Position numbers and translations under genes: made by a program
Origin: Atherix ibis
Lineage: Eukaryota; Arthropoda; Insecta; Diptera; Athericidae
DNA length: 64,000 nucleotides
NCBI GenBank assembly: GCA_958298945.1
Contig: OY282608.1
Coordinates: 63,526,951-63,590,950 of the forward strand
Reading direction: 5' to 3'
The notes under the pieces: generated by a model
Told to the model about the DNA's origin: nothing
Databases searched by the model: none
Seen by the model: only the letters and a program-made list of their open reading frames with translations
Part shown: positions 33,201-44,735 of the stretch, one piece after another
How positions within the stretch are numbered: position 1 is the stretch's first letter
How the letters are laid out: each line of letters begins with the position of its first letter

Positions 33201-34960
33201 GGTTTGTTAATTTTTTGGCTTGTTGGCTTGTTGGTTTGTTGGTTTGTTGGTTTGTTGGCTTGTTGGTTTGTTGGTTTGTTGGCTTGTTGGTTTGTTAGTT
33301 TGTTGGTTTGTCGGTTTGTTGGTTTGTTGGTTTGTTGGCTTCTTAGTTTGTTGGTTTGTTGGCTTCTTGGTTTGTTGGCTTGTTGGTTTGTTAGTTTGTT
33401 GGTTTGTTGGTTTTTTGGTTTGCTGGTTTGTTGGCTTGTTGGTTTGTTGGCTTGATGGTTTGTTGGTTTGTTGGTTTGTTGGCTTTTTGGCTTGTTGGTT
33501 TGTTGGTTTGTTGGCTTGTTGGTTTGTTAGTTTGTTGGCTTTTTGGTTACTTTATTTGTTGGCTTGTTGATTTGTTGGTTTGTTGGCTTGTTGGCTTGTT
33601 GCTTTGTTGGTTTGTTGGTTTGTTGGCTTGTTGGCTTGTTGGTTTGTTAGTTTCTTAGCTTTTTGGTTACTTGGTTTGTTGGTTTGTTGGCTTGTTGGCT
33701 TGTTGGCTTGTTGGTTTGTTGGTAAGTTCGTTTGTTGGTTTGTTAGTTTGTTGGTTTGTTGGCTTCTTGGCTTGTTGGTATGTTGATTTTTTGGTTTGTT
33801 GGTTTGTTGGATTGTTGGTTTGTTGGTTTGTTGGTTTGTTGGTTTGTTGACTTGTTGGTTTGTTGGTTTGTTGGCTTGTTGGTTTGTTAGTTTGTTGGCT
33901 TGTTGGCTTGTTGGTTTGTTGGTTTGTTGGTTTGTTGGCTTGTTGGTTTGTTGGTTTGTTGGCTTGTTGGTTTGTTAGTTTGTTGGTTTGTTGGTTTGTT
34001 GGTTTGTTGGTTTTTTGGTTTGTTGCTTTCTTGGTTTGTTGGTTTGTTGGCTTGTTGGTTTGTTGGTTTGTTGGTTTGTTGGTTTGTTAATTTTTTGGCT
34101 TGTTGGCTTGTTGGTTTGTTGGTTTGTTGGTTTGTTGGCTTGTTGGTTTGTTGGTTTGTTGGCTTGTTGGTTTGTTAGTTTGTTGGTTTGTTGGTTTGTT
34201 GGTTTGTTGGTTTGTTGGTTTGTTGGTTTGTTGGCTTCTTAGTTTGTTGGTTTGTTGGCTTCTTGGTTTGTTGGCTTGTTGGTTTGTTAGTTTGTTGGTT
34301 TGTTGGTTTTTTGGTTTGCTGGTTTGTTGGCTTGTTGGTTTGTTGGCTTGATGGTTTGTTGGTTTGTTGGTTTGTTGGCTTGTTGGCTTGTTGGTTTGTT
34401 GGTTTGTTGGCTTGTTGGTTTGTTAGTTTGTTGGCTTTTTGGTTACTTTATTTGTTGGCTTGTTGGTTTGTTGGTTTGTTGGCTTGTTGGCTTGTTGCTT
34501 TGTTGGTTTGTTGGTTTGTTGGCTTGTTGGCTTGTTGGTTTGTTATTTTCTTAGCTTTTTGGTTACTTGGTTTGTTGGTTTGTTGGCTTGTTGGCTTTTT
34601 GGCTTGTTGGTTTGTTGGTAAGTTCGTTTGTTGGTTTGTTAGTTTGTTGGTTTGTTGGCTTCTTGGCTTGTTGGTTTGTTGATTTTTTGGTTTGTTGGTT
34701 TGTTGGATTGTTGGTTTGTTGGTTTGTTGGTTTGTTGACTTGTTGGTTTGTTGGTTTGTTGGCTTGTTGGTTTGTTAGTTTGTTGGCTTGTTGGCTTGTT
34801 GGTTTGTTGGTTTGTTGGTTTGTTGGCTTGTTGGTTTGTTGGTTTGTTGGCTTGTTGGTTTGGTAGTTTGTTGGTTTGTTGGTTTGTTGGTTTGTTGGTT
34901 TGTTGGTTTGTTGCTTTCTTGGTTTGTTGGTTTGTTGGCTTGTTGGCTTGTTGGTTTGTT
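33201..34960 (+). repeat. 896-bp tandem duplication of B'
   Basis: ggtttgctgg words near 33,416 and 34,312 and ggttactttattt words at about 33,546 and 34,442 lie 896 bases (112 octamers) apart. Both copies carry the rare ggtaagttcg word (about 33,722 and 34,618), which other B modules show as ggttagttcg. That shared change supports a direct copy. Confidence 0.75.
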
Positions 34961-36499
34961 GGCTTGTTTGTTTGTTAGTTTGTTGGTTTGTTGGTTTGTT
35001 AGTTTGTTGGCTTGTTGGCTTGTTGGTTTGTTGGTTTGTTGGTTTGTTGGCTTATTGGTTCGTTGGTTTGTTGGCTTGTTGGTTTGTTGGCTTGTTGGCT
35101 TGTTGGTTTTTTGGCTTGTTGGTTTGTTAGTTTGTTGGTTTTTTGGTTTGTTGTTTTGTTGGTTTGTTGGTTTGTTGGTTTGTTGGTTTGTTGGTTTGTT
35201 GGCTTGTTGGTTTGTTGGTTTGTTGGTTTGTTGGTTTGTTGGTTTGTTAATTTGTTGGCTTGTTGGCTTGTTGGTTTGTTGGTTTGTTGGTTTGTTGGCT
35301 TGTTGGTTTGTTGGTTTGTTGGCTTGTTGGTTTGTTGGTTTGTTGGTTTGTTGGTTTGTTGGTTTGTTGGTTTGTTGGTTTGTTGGTTTGTTGGTTTGTT
35401 GGTTGGTGCTTTGTTGGTTTGTTGGTTTGTTGGCTTGTTGGCTTGTTGGTTTGTTGGCTTGTTGGTTTGTTGGCTTGTTGGTTTGTTGGCTTGTTGGCTT
35501 GTTGGTTTGTTAGTTTGTTGGTTTGTTGGTTTGTTGGTTTGTTCGTTTGTTGGTTTGTTGGTTCATTGGTTTGTTGGTTTGTTGGTTTGTTGGTTTGTTG
35601 GTTTGGTGGTTTGTTGGTTTGTTGGTTTATTTGTTTGTTGGTTTGTTGGTTTGTTGGTTTGTTGGTTTGTTGGTTTGTTGGTTTGTTGGTTTCTTGGTTT
35701 ATTTATTTGTTGGTTTGTTGGCTTGTTGGTTTGTTGGTTTGTTGGTTTGTTGGCTTGTTGGTTTGTTGGTTTGTTGGCTTGTTGGCTTGTTGGTTTGTCG
35801 GTTTGTTGGTTTATTGGTTTGTTGGTTTGTTGGTTTGTTGGTTTGTTGGTTTTTTGGTTTGTTGGTTTGTTGGTTTGTTGGCTTGTTGGTTTGTTGGTTT
35901 CTTGGCTTGTTGGTTTGTTGGTTTGTTGGCTTGTTGGCTTGTTGATTTGTTGGTTTGTTAGCTTGTTAGTTACTTAGTTTGTTGGTTTGTTGGTTTGTTG
36001 GTTTGTTGGCTTGTTGGTTTGTTGGTTTGTTGTTTTGTTGGTTTGTTGGCTTGTTGGTTTGTTGGTTTGTTGACTTGTTGGTTTGTTGGTTTGTTGGTTT
36101 GTTGGCTTGTTGGCTTGTTGGTTTGTTGGTTTGTTGGCTTGTTAGTTTGTTGGTTTGTTGGCTTGTTGGCTTGTTACTTTGTTCGTTTGATAGTTTGTTG
36201 GTTTGTTGGTTTTTTGGTTTGATGGTTTTTTGGTTTGTTGCTTTGTTGGTTTGTTGGTTTGTTGGCTTGTTGGCTTTTTGGTTTGTTGGCTTGTTGGTTT
36301 GTTAGTTTGTTGGCTTTTTGGTTACTTGGTTTGTTGTTTTGTTGGCTTGTTGGCTTGTTGGTTTGTTGCTTTGTTCGTTTGATGGTTTTTTGGTTTGTTG
36401 GTTACTTGGTTTGTTGGTTTGTTGGTTTGTTGGCTTTTTGGTTTGTTGGCTTGTTTGTTTGTTGGTTTGTCGGTTTGTTGGGTTGTTGGCTTGTTGGTT
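34961..36499 (+). repeat. C-A supermodule, copy 3
   Basis: ggttggtgctttg near 35,402, gttcattgg at 35561, gtcgg near 35,798, gttacttag at 35969, actttgttcgtttgatag near 36,176, the 16-mer near 36,368 and gggttgttgg near 36,479 follow the same order as copies 1, 2 and 4. The A part lies 11,674 bases after copy 2. One gtttggtgg unit (about 35,603) is private to this copy. Confidence 0.75.
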
Positions 36500-38589
36500 T
36501 GTTTGTTTGTTGGTTTGTTGGTTTGTTGGTTTGTTGGTTTTTTGGTTTGTTGGTTTATTTGTTTGTTGGTTTGTTGGCTTGTTGGTTTGTTGGTTTGTTG
36601 GTTTGTTGGCTTGTTGGCTTGTTGGTTTGTTGGTTTGTTGGTTTGTTGGCTTGTTGGTTTGTTAATTTGTTGGCTTGTTGGTTTGTTGGTTTGTTGGTTT
36701 GTTGGCTTGTTGGTTTGTTGGTTTGTTGGCTTGTTGGTTTGTTGGTTTATTGGCTTGTTGGTTTGTTGGCTTGTTGGCTTGTTGGTTTTTTGGCTTGTTG
36801 GTTTGTTAGTTTGTTGGTTTTTTGGTTTGTTGGTTTGTAGGTTTGTTGGCTTGTTGGTTTGTTGGTTTGTTGGCTTGTTGGTTTGTTGGCTTGTTGGCTT
36901 GTTGGTTTTTTGGCTTGTTGGTTTGTTAGTTTGATGGTTTTTTGGTTTGTTGGTTTGTTGGTTTGTTGGTTTGTTGGTTTGTTGGTTTGTTGGCTTGTTG
37001 GTTTGTTGGTTTGTTGGTTTGTTGGCTTGTTGGTTTGTTGGTTTGTTAGTTTGTTGACTTGTTGGCTTGTTGGTTTGTAGGTTTGTTGGTTTGTTGGCTT
37101 GTTGGTTTGTTGGTTTGTTGGCTTGTTGGTTTGTTAGTTTGTTGGTTTGTTGGGTTGTTGGTTTGTTGCTTTGTTGGTTTGTTGGTTTGTTGGCTTGTCG
37201 GCTTGTTGGTTTGTTGGCTTGTTGGTTTGTTGGCTTGTTGGTTTGTTGGCTTGTTGGCATGTTGGTTTGTTGGTTTGTTGGTTTGTTGGTTTGTGGTTTG
37301 TTGGTTTGTTGGTTTGTTGGTTTGTTGGTTTGTTCGTTTGTTCGTTTGTCGGTTTGTTGGTTAATTGGTTTGTTGGTTTGTTGGTTTGTTGGTTTGTTGG
37401 TTTGATGATTTGTTGGTTTGTTGGTTTGTTGGTTTATTTGTTTGTTGGTTTGTTGGTTTGTTGGTTTGTTGGTTTGTTGGTTTGTTGGTTTATTTGTTTG
37501 TTGGTTTGTTGGCTTGTTGGTTTGTTGGTTTGTTGGTTTGTTGGCTTGTTGGTTTGTTGGTTTGTTGGCTTGTTGGCTTGTTGGTTTGTTAGTTTGTTGG
37601 TTTATTGGTTTGTTGGTTTATTGGTTTTTTGGTTTTTTGGTTTGTTGGTTTGTTTGTTTGTTGGCTTGTTGGTTTGTTGGTTTGTTGGCTTGTTGGTTTG
37701 TTGGTTTGTTGGCTTGTTGGCTTGTTGGCTTGTTGGTTTGTTGGTTTGTTAGCTTGTTGGTTACTTAGTTTGTTGGTTTGTTGGTTTGTTGGCTTGTTGG
37801 CTTGTTGGTTTGTTGGCTTGTTGGTTTGTTGGCTTGTTGGTTTGTTGGCTTGTTGGCTTGTTGGTTTGTTAGTTTGTTGTTTTGTTGGTATGTTGGTTTG
37901 TTCGTTTGTTGGTTTGTTGGTTCATTGGTTTGTTGGTTTGTTGGTTTGTTGGTTTGTTGGTTTGTTGGTTTATTTGTTTGTTGGTTTGTTGGTTTGTTGG
38001 TTTGTTGGTTTGCTGGTTTGTTGGTTTGTTGGTTTCTTGGTTTATTTGTTTGTTGGTTTGTTGGCTTGTTGGTTTGTTGGTTTGTTGGTTTGTTGGCTTG
38101 TTAGTTTGTTGGTGTGTTGGCTTGTTGGCTTGTTGGTTTGTTGGTTTGTTGGTTTATTGGTTTGTTGGTTTGTTGGTTTGTTGGTTTTTTGGTTTGTTGG
38201 TTTGTTGGTTTGTTGGCTTGTTGGTTTGTTGGTTTGTTGGCTTGTTGGTTTGTTGGTTTGTTGGCTTGTTGGCTTGTTGGTTTGTTTGTTTGTTAGCTTG
38301 TTGGTTACTTAGTTTGTTGGTTTGTTGGTTTATTGGTTTGTTGGCTTGTTGGCTTGTTGGTTTGTTGGTTTGTTGGTTTGTTGGTTTTGTTGGCTTGTTG
38401 CTTTGTTGGTTTGTTGACTTGTTAGTTTGTTGGTTTGTTGGTTTGTTGGCTTGTTGGCTTGTTGGTTTGTTGGTTTGTTGGCTTGTTAGTTTGTTGGCTT
38501 GTTGGCTTGTTACTTTGTTCGTTTGATAGTTTGTTGGTTTGTTGGGTTTTTGGTTTGTTGGTTTTTTGGTTTGTTACTTTGTTGGTTTG
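36500..38589 (+). repeat. 2.09-kb tandem duplication, first copy
   Basis: It begins within an A module at the gtttgtttgtttg word and runs through agtttgatggtttttt (about 36,928), gtaggtttg (37,079), gggttgttgg (37,151), the ggttaattgg word near 37,360, gttcattgg at 37920 and gttacttag at 37760 and 38304. A 7-base unit gtttgtg at 37,289-37,295 is absent from the second copy and changes the offset from 2,088 to 2,089. A 9-base unit gttttgttg at 38,384-38,392 is shared with the second copy. Confidence 0.82.
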
Positions 38590-40675
38590 TTTGTTTGTTG
38601 GTTTGTTGGTTTGTTGGTTTGTTGGTTTTTTGGTTTGTTGGTTTATTTGTTTGTTGGTTTGTTGGCTTGTTGGTTTGTTGGTTTGTTGGTTTGTTGGCTT
38701 GTTGGCTTGTTGGTTTGTTGGTTTGTTGGTTTGTTGGCTTGTTGGTTTGTTAATTTGTTGGCTTGTTGGCTTGTTGGTTTGTTGGTTTGTTGGTTTGTTG
38801 GCTTGTTGGTTTGTTGGTTTGTTGGCTTGTTGGTTTGTTGGTTTATTGGCTTGTTGGTTTGTTGGCTTGTTGGCTTGATGGTTTTTTGGCTTGTTGGTTT
38901 GTTAGTTTGTTGGTTTTTTGGTTTGTTGGTTTGTAGGTTTGTTGGCTTGTTGGTTTGTTGGTTTGTTGGCTTGTTGGTTTGTTGGCTTGTTGGCTTGTTG
39001 GTTTTTTGGCTTGTTGGTTTGTTAGTTTGATGGTTTTTTGGTTTGTTGGTTTGTTGGTTTGTTGGTTTGTTGGTTTGCTGGCTTGTTGGTTTGTTGGTTT
39101 GTTGGTTTGTTGGCTTGTTGGTTTGTTGGTTTGTTAGTTTGTTGACTTGTTGGCTTGTTGGTTTGTAGGTTTGTTGGTTTGTTGGCTTGTTGGTTTGTTG
39201 GTTTGTTGGCTTGTTGGTTTGTTAGTTTGTTGGTTTGTTGGGTTGTTGGTTTGTTGCTTTGTTGGTTTGTTGGTTTGTTGGCTTGTCGGCTTGTTGGTTT
39301 GTTGGCTTGTTGGTTTGTTGGCTTGTTGGTTTGTTGGCTTGTTGGCATGTTGGTTTGTTGGTTTGTTGGTTTGTTGGTTTGTTGGTTTGTTGGTTTGTTG
39401 GTTTGTTGGTTTGTTGGTTTGTTCGTTTGTTCGTTTGTCGGTTTGTTGGTTAATTGGTTTGTTGGTTTGTTGGTTTGTTGGTTTGTTGGTTTGATGATTT
39501 GTTGGTTTGTTGGTTTGTTGGTTTATTTGTTTGTTGGTTTGTTGGTTTGTTGGTTTGTTGGTTTGTTGGTTTATTTGTTTGTTGGTTTGTTGGCTTGTTG
39601 GTTTGTTGGTTTGTTGGTTTGTTGGCTTGTTGGTTTGTTGGTTTGTTGGCTTGTTGGCTTGTTGGTTTGTTGGTTTGTTGGTTTATTGGTTTGTTGGTTT
39701 ATTGGTTTTTTGGTTTTTTGGTTTGTTGGTTTGTTTGTTTGTTGGCTTGTTGGTTTGTTGGTTTGTTGGCTTGTTGGTTTGTTGGTTTGTTGGCTTGTTG
39801 GCTTGTTGGCTTGTTGGCTTGTTGGTTTGTTGGTTTGTTAGCTTGTTGGTTACTTAGTTTGTTGGTTTGTTGGTTTGTTGGCTTGTTGGCTTGTTGGTTT
39901 GTTGGCTTGTTGGTTTGTTGGCTTGTTGGTTTGTTGGCTTGTTGGCTTGTTGGTTTGTTAGTTTGTTGTTTTGTTGGTATGTTGGTTTGTTCGTTTGTTT
40001 GTTTGTTGGTTCATTGGTTTATTGGTTTGTTGGTTTGTTGGTTTGTTGGTTTGTTGGTTTATTTGTTTGTTGGTTTGTTGGTTTGTTGGTTTGTTGGTTT
40101 GTTGGTTTGCTGGTTTGTTGGTTTGTTGGTTTCTTGGTTTATTTGTTTGTTGGTTTGTTGGCTTGTTGGTTTGTTGGTTTGTTGGTTTGTTGGCTTGTTA
40201 GTTTGTTGGTTCGTTGGCTTGTTGGCTTGTTGGTTTGTTGGTTTGTTGGTTTATTGGTTTGTTGGTTTGTTGGTTTGTTGGTTTTTTGGTTTGTTGGTTT
40301 GTTGGTTTGTTGGCTTGTTGGTTTGTTGGTTTGTTGGTTTGTTGGCTTGTTGGCTTGTTGGTTTATTGGTTTGTTAGCTTGTTGGTTACTTAGTTTGTTG
40401 GTTTGTTGGTTTATTGGTTTGTTGGCTTGTTGGCTTGTTGGTTTGTTGGTTTGTTGGTTTGTTGGTTTTGTTGGCTTGTTGCTTTGTTGGTTTGTTGACT
40501 TGTTGGTTTGTTGGTTTGTTGGTTTGTTGGCTTGTTGGCTTGTTGGTTTGTTGGTTTGTTGGCTTGTTAGTTTGTTGGTTTGTTGGCTTGTTGGCTTGTT
40601 ACTTTGTTCGTTTGATAGTTTGTTGGTTTGTTGGGTTTTTGGTTTGTTGGTTTTTTGGTTTGTTACTTTGTTGGT
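38590..40675 (+). repeat. 2.09-kb tandem duplication, second copy
   Basis: Landmarks repeat those of the first copy at +2,081 to +2,096: ggttaattgg near 39,449, gttacttag at 39849 and 40385, gttcattgg at 40009 and the 9-base unit at 40,465-40,473. The join is visible: the first copy ends with gttactttgttggtttg and runs straight into gtttgtttg, while the second copy continues gttactttgttggtttgttgg near 40,665. Private changes include gttcg within a cgtttgtttg word near 39,991 and ggttcgttgg near 40,210. Confidence 0.82.
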
Positions 40676-42010
40676 TTGTTGGTTTGTTGGTTTGTTGGCT
40701 TGTTGGCTTGTTGGTTTGTTGTCATGTCGGTTTGTTAGTTTGTTGGCTTTTTGGTTACTTGGTTTGTTGTTTTGTTGGCTTGTTGGCTTGTTGGTTTGTT
40801 GCTTTGTTCGTTTGATGGTTTTTTGGTTTGTTGGTTACTTGGTTTGTTGGTTTGTTGGCTTGTTGGTTTGTTGGCTTGTTTGTTTGTTGGTTTGTTGGTT
40901 TGTTGGCTTGTTGGCTTCATGGTTTGTTGGTTTGTCCGTTTGATGGTTTGTTGGTTTGTTGGCTTGTTGGTTTGTTGGTTTGTTAGTTTGTTGGCTTGTT
41001 GGTTTGTTGGTTTGTTGGTTTGTTGGTTTGTTGGCTTGTTGGTTTGTTGGTTTGTTGGTTTGTTGGCTTGTTGGTTGGTTGGTTTGTTGGTTTATTGACT
41101 TCTTGGTTTGTTGGTTTGTTGGCTTGTTGGTTTGTTAGTTTGTTGGCTTGTTGGCTTGTTGGTTTGTTGGTTTGTTGGTTTGTTGGCTTGTTGGTTTGTT
41201 GGTTTGTTGGCTTGTTGGTTTGTTAGTTTGTTGGTTTGTTGGTTTGTTGGTTTGTTGGTTTGTTGGTTTGTTGGCTTGTTGGTTTGTTGGCTTGTTGGTT
41301 TGTTGGCTTGTTTGTTTGTTAGTTTGTTGGTTTGTTGATTTGTTAGTTTGTTGGCTTGTTGGCTTGTTGGTTTGTTGGTTTGTTGGTTTGTTGGCTTGTT
41401 GGCTTGTTGGTTTGTTGGCTTGTTGGTTTGTTGGCTTGTTGGCTGTTGGTTTTTTGGCTTGTTGGTTTGATTGTTTGTTGGTTTTTTGGTTTGTTGGTTT
41501 GTTGGTTTGTTGGTTTGTTAGTTTGTTGGCTTGTTGGCTTGTTGGCTTGTTGGTTTGTTGGTTTGTTGGTTTGTTGGCTTGTTGGTTTGTTGGTTTGTTG
41601 GCTTGTTGGTTTGTTGGCTTGTTGGCTTGTTGGTTTTTTGGCTTGTTGGTTTGTTAGTTTGTTGGTTTTTTGGTTTGTTGGTTTGTTGGTTTGTTGGTTT
41701 GTTGGTTTGTTGGTTTGTTGGCTTGTTGGTTTGTTGGTTAGTTGGTTTGTTGGTTTGTTAATTTTTTGGCTTGTTGGCTTGTTGGTTTGTTGGTTTGTTG
41801 GTTTGTTGGCTTGTTGGCTTGTTGGTTTGTTGGTTTGTTGGCTTGTTGGTTTGTTGGCTTGTTGGTTTGTTGGTTTGTTGGCTTGTTGGTTTATTGGCTT
41901 GTTGGCTTGTTGGTTTTTTGGCTTGTTGGTTTGTTAGTTTGATGGTTTTTTGGTTTGTTGGTTTGTTGGTTTGTTGGTTTGTTGGTTTGTTGGTTTGTTG
42001 GTTTGTAGGT
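40676..42010 (+). repeat. Mosaic of A end, K fragment and B' end
   Basis: ggctttttggttacttgg and the 16-mer (about 40,800) close an A module. gtccgtttgatgg near 40,934 and ttggttggttgg near 41,069 are K words, but the 16-mer and gattacatag that normally follow are missing. B' words (ggttttttggcttg, ggttagttgg near 41,727) follow. A 7-base unit gctgttg lies at 41,442-41,448. This reads as three modules joined by recombination. Confidence 0.6.
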
Positions 42011-44735
42011 TTGTTGGTTTGTTAGCTTGTTAGTTACTTAGTTTGTTGGTTTGTTGGTTTGTTGGTTTGTTGGCTTGTTGGCTTGTTGGTTTGTTGGTTT
42101 GTTGGTTTGTTGGTTTGTTGGCTTGTTGGTTTGTTGGTTTGTTGACTTGTTGGTTTGTTGGTTTGTTGGTTTGTTGGCTTGTTGGCTTGTTGGTTTGTTG
42201 GTTTGTTGGGTTGTTAGTTTGTTGGTTTGTTGGCTTGTTGGCTTGTTACTTTGTTCGTTTGATAGTTTGTTGGTTTGTTGGTTTTTTGGTTTGTTGGTTT
42301 TTTGGTTTGTTGCTTTGTTGGTTTGTTGGTTTGTTGGCTTGTTGGCTTGTTGGTTTGTTGGCTTGTTGGTTTGTTAGTTTGTTGGCTTTTTGGTTACTTG
42401 GTTTGTTGTTTTCTTGGCTTGTTGGCTTGTTGGTTTGTTGCTTTGTTCGTTTGATGGTTTTTTGGTTTGTTGGTTACTTGGTTTGTTGGTTTGTTGGTTT
42501 GTTGGCTTGTTGGTTTGTTGGCTTGTTTGTGTGTTGGTTTGTTGGTTTGTTGGGTTGTTGGCTTGTTGGTTTGTTTGTTTGTTGGTTTGTTGGTTTGTTG
42601 GTTTGTTGGTTTGTTGGTTTTTTGATTTGTTGGTTTATTTGTTTGTTGGTTTGTTGGCTTGTTGGTTTGTTGGTTTGTTGGTTTGTTGGTTTGTTGGCTT
42701 GTTGGCTTGTTGGTTTGTTGGTTTTTTGGTTTATTGGCTTGTTGGTTTGTTAATTTGTTGGCTTGTTGGCTTGTTGGTTTGTTGGTTTGTTTGTTTGTTG
42801 GTTTGTTGGTTTGTTGGCTTGTTGGTTTGTTAGTTTGTTGGTTTGTTGGTTTGTTGGTTTGTTGGTTTGTTGCTTTGTGGGTTTGTTGGTTTGTTGGTTT
42901 GTTGGTTTGTTGGTTTGTTGGTTTGTTGGTTTATTGACTTGTTGGTTTGTTGGTTTGTTTGCTTGTTGGTTTGTTAGTTTGTTGGCTTGTTGGCTTGTTG
43001 GTTTGTTGGTTTGTTGGTTTGTTGGCTTGTTGGTTTGTTGGTTTGTTGGCTTGTTGGTTTGTTAGTTTGTTGGTTTGTTGGTTTGTTGGTTTGTTGGTTT
43101 GTTGTTTTGTGGGTTTGTTGGTTTGTTGGCTTGTTGGCTTGTTGGTTTGTTGGCTTGTTTGTTTGTTAGTTTGTTGGTTTGTTGGTTTGTTAGTTTGTTG
43201 GCTTGTTGGCTTGTTGGCTTGTTGGTTTGTTGGTTTGTTGGTTTGTTGGCTTGTTGGTTTGTTGGTTTGTTGGCTTGTTGGTTTGTTGGCTTGTTGGCTT
43301 GTTGGTTTTTTGGCTTGTTGGTTTGTTAGTTTGTTGGTTTTTTGGTTTGTTGGTTTGTTGGTTTGTTGGTTTGTTGGTTTGTTGGTTTGTTGGCTTGTTG
43401 GTTTGTTGGTTAGTTGGTTTGTTGGTTTGTTAATTTTTTGGCTTGTTGGCTTATTGGTTTGTTGGTTTGTTGGTTTGTTGGCTTGTTGGCTTGTTGGTTT
43501 GTTGGTTTGTTGGCTTGTTGGTTTGTTAGTTTGTTGGTTTGTTGGTTTGTTGGTTTGTTGGTTTGTTGGTTTGTTGGTTTGTTGGTTTGTTGGCTTCTTA
43601 GTTTGTTGGTTTGTTGGCTTCTTGGTTTGTTGGTTTGTTGGCTTGTTTGTTTGTTAGTTTGTTGGTTTGTTGGTTTTTTGGTTTGCTGGTTTGTTGGCTT
43701 GTTGGTTTGTTGGCTTGATGGTTTGTTGGTTTGTTGGTTTGTTGGCTTGTTGGTTTGTTGGTTTGTTGGCTTGTTGGTTTGTTAATTTGTTGGCTTTTTG
43801 GTTACTTTATTTGTTGGCTTGTTGGTTTGTTGGTTTGTTGGCTTGTTGGCTTGTTGCTTTATTGGTTTATTGGTTTGTTGGCTGGTCGGCTTGTTGGTTT
43901 GTTAGTTTGTTAGCTTTTTGGTTACTTGGTCTGTTGGTTTGTTGGCTTGTTGGCTTGTCGGTTTGTTGGTTAGTTCGTTTGTTGGTTTGTTAGTTTGTTG
44001 GTTTGTTGGCTTCTTGGCTTGTTGGTTTGTTGATTTTTTGGTTTGTTAGTTTGTTGGATTGTTGGTTTGTTGGTTTGTTGGTTTGTTGACTTGTTGGTTT
44101 GTTGGTTTGTTGGCTTGTTGGTTTGTTAGTTTGTTGGCTTGTTGGCTTGTTGGTTTGTTGGTTTGTTGGTTTGTTGGTTTGTTGGCTTGTTGGTTTGTTG
44201 GTTTGTTGGCTTGTTGGTTTGTTAGTTTGTTGGTTTGTTGGTTTGTTGGTTTGTTGGTTTGTTGCTTTCTTGGTTTGTTGGTTTGTTGGCTTGTTGGTTT
44301 GTTGGCTTGTTGGTTTGTTGGCTTGTTTGTTTGTTAGTTTGTTGGTTTGTTGATTTGTTAGTTTGTTGGCTTGTTGGCTTGTTGGTTTGTTGGTTTGTTG
44401 GTTTGTTGGCTTGTTGGCTTGTTGGTTTGTTGGCTTGTTGGTTTGTTGGCTTGTTGGCTTGTTGGTTTTTTAGCTTGTTGGTTTGATAGTTTGTTGGTTT
44501 TTTGGTTTGTTGGTTTGTTGGTTTGTTGGTTTGTTGGTTTGTTGGTTTGTTGGCTTGTTGGTTTGTTGGTTTGTTGGTTTGTTGGTTTGTTGGTTTGTTA
44601 ATTTGTTGGCTTGTTGGCTTGTTGGTTTGTTGGTTTGTTGGTTTGTTGGCTTGTTGGTTTGTTGGTTTGTTGGCTTGTTGGTTTGTTGGTTTGTTGGTTT
44701 GTTGGTTTGTTGGTTTGTTGGTTTGTTGGTTTGTT
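42011..44735 (+). repeat. A module followed by B and B' modules
   Basis: gttacttag at 42033 opens an A module that matches 45.27-46.05 kb at +3,263 as far as about 42.78 kb. Module B words follow: gctttgtggg near 42,872, ggttagttgg near 43,409, ggtttgctgg near 43,679, ggttactttattt near 43,801 and ggttagttcg near 43,971. The 43.85-43.98 kb part has unusually many private changes (ctttattgg, ggctggtcgg, cttggtctgttgg, gtcggtttg). Confidence 0.65.

Noticed and set aside
36322..37260. Long reverse-strand open frame, 312 codons, rich in Gln, Asn, Thr, Lys and Pro
   Set aside because: It is the complementary octapeptide QQTNKPTN of the repeat. It survives only because this stretch lacks variants that give TTA, CTA or TCA on the + strand in that phase. 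It looks like a low-complexity Q/N protein but has no independent support.
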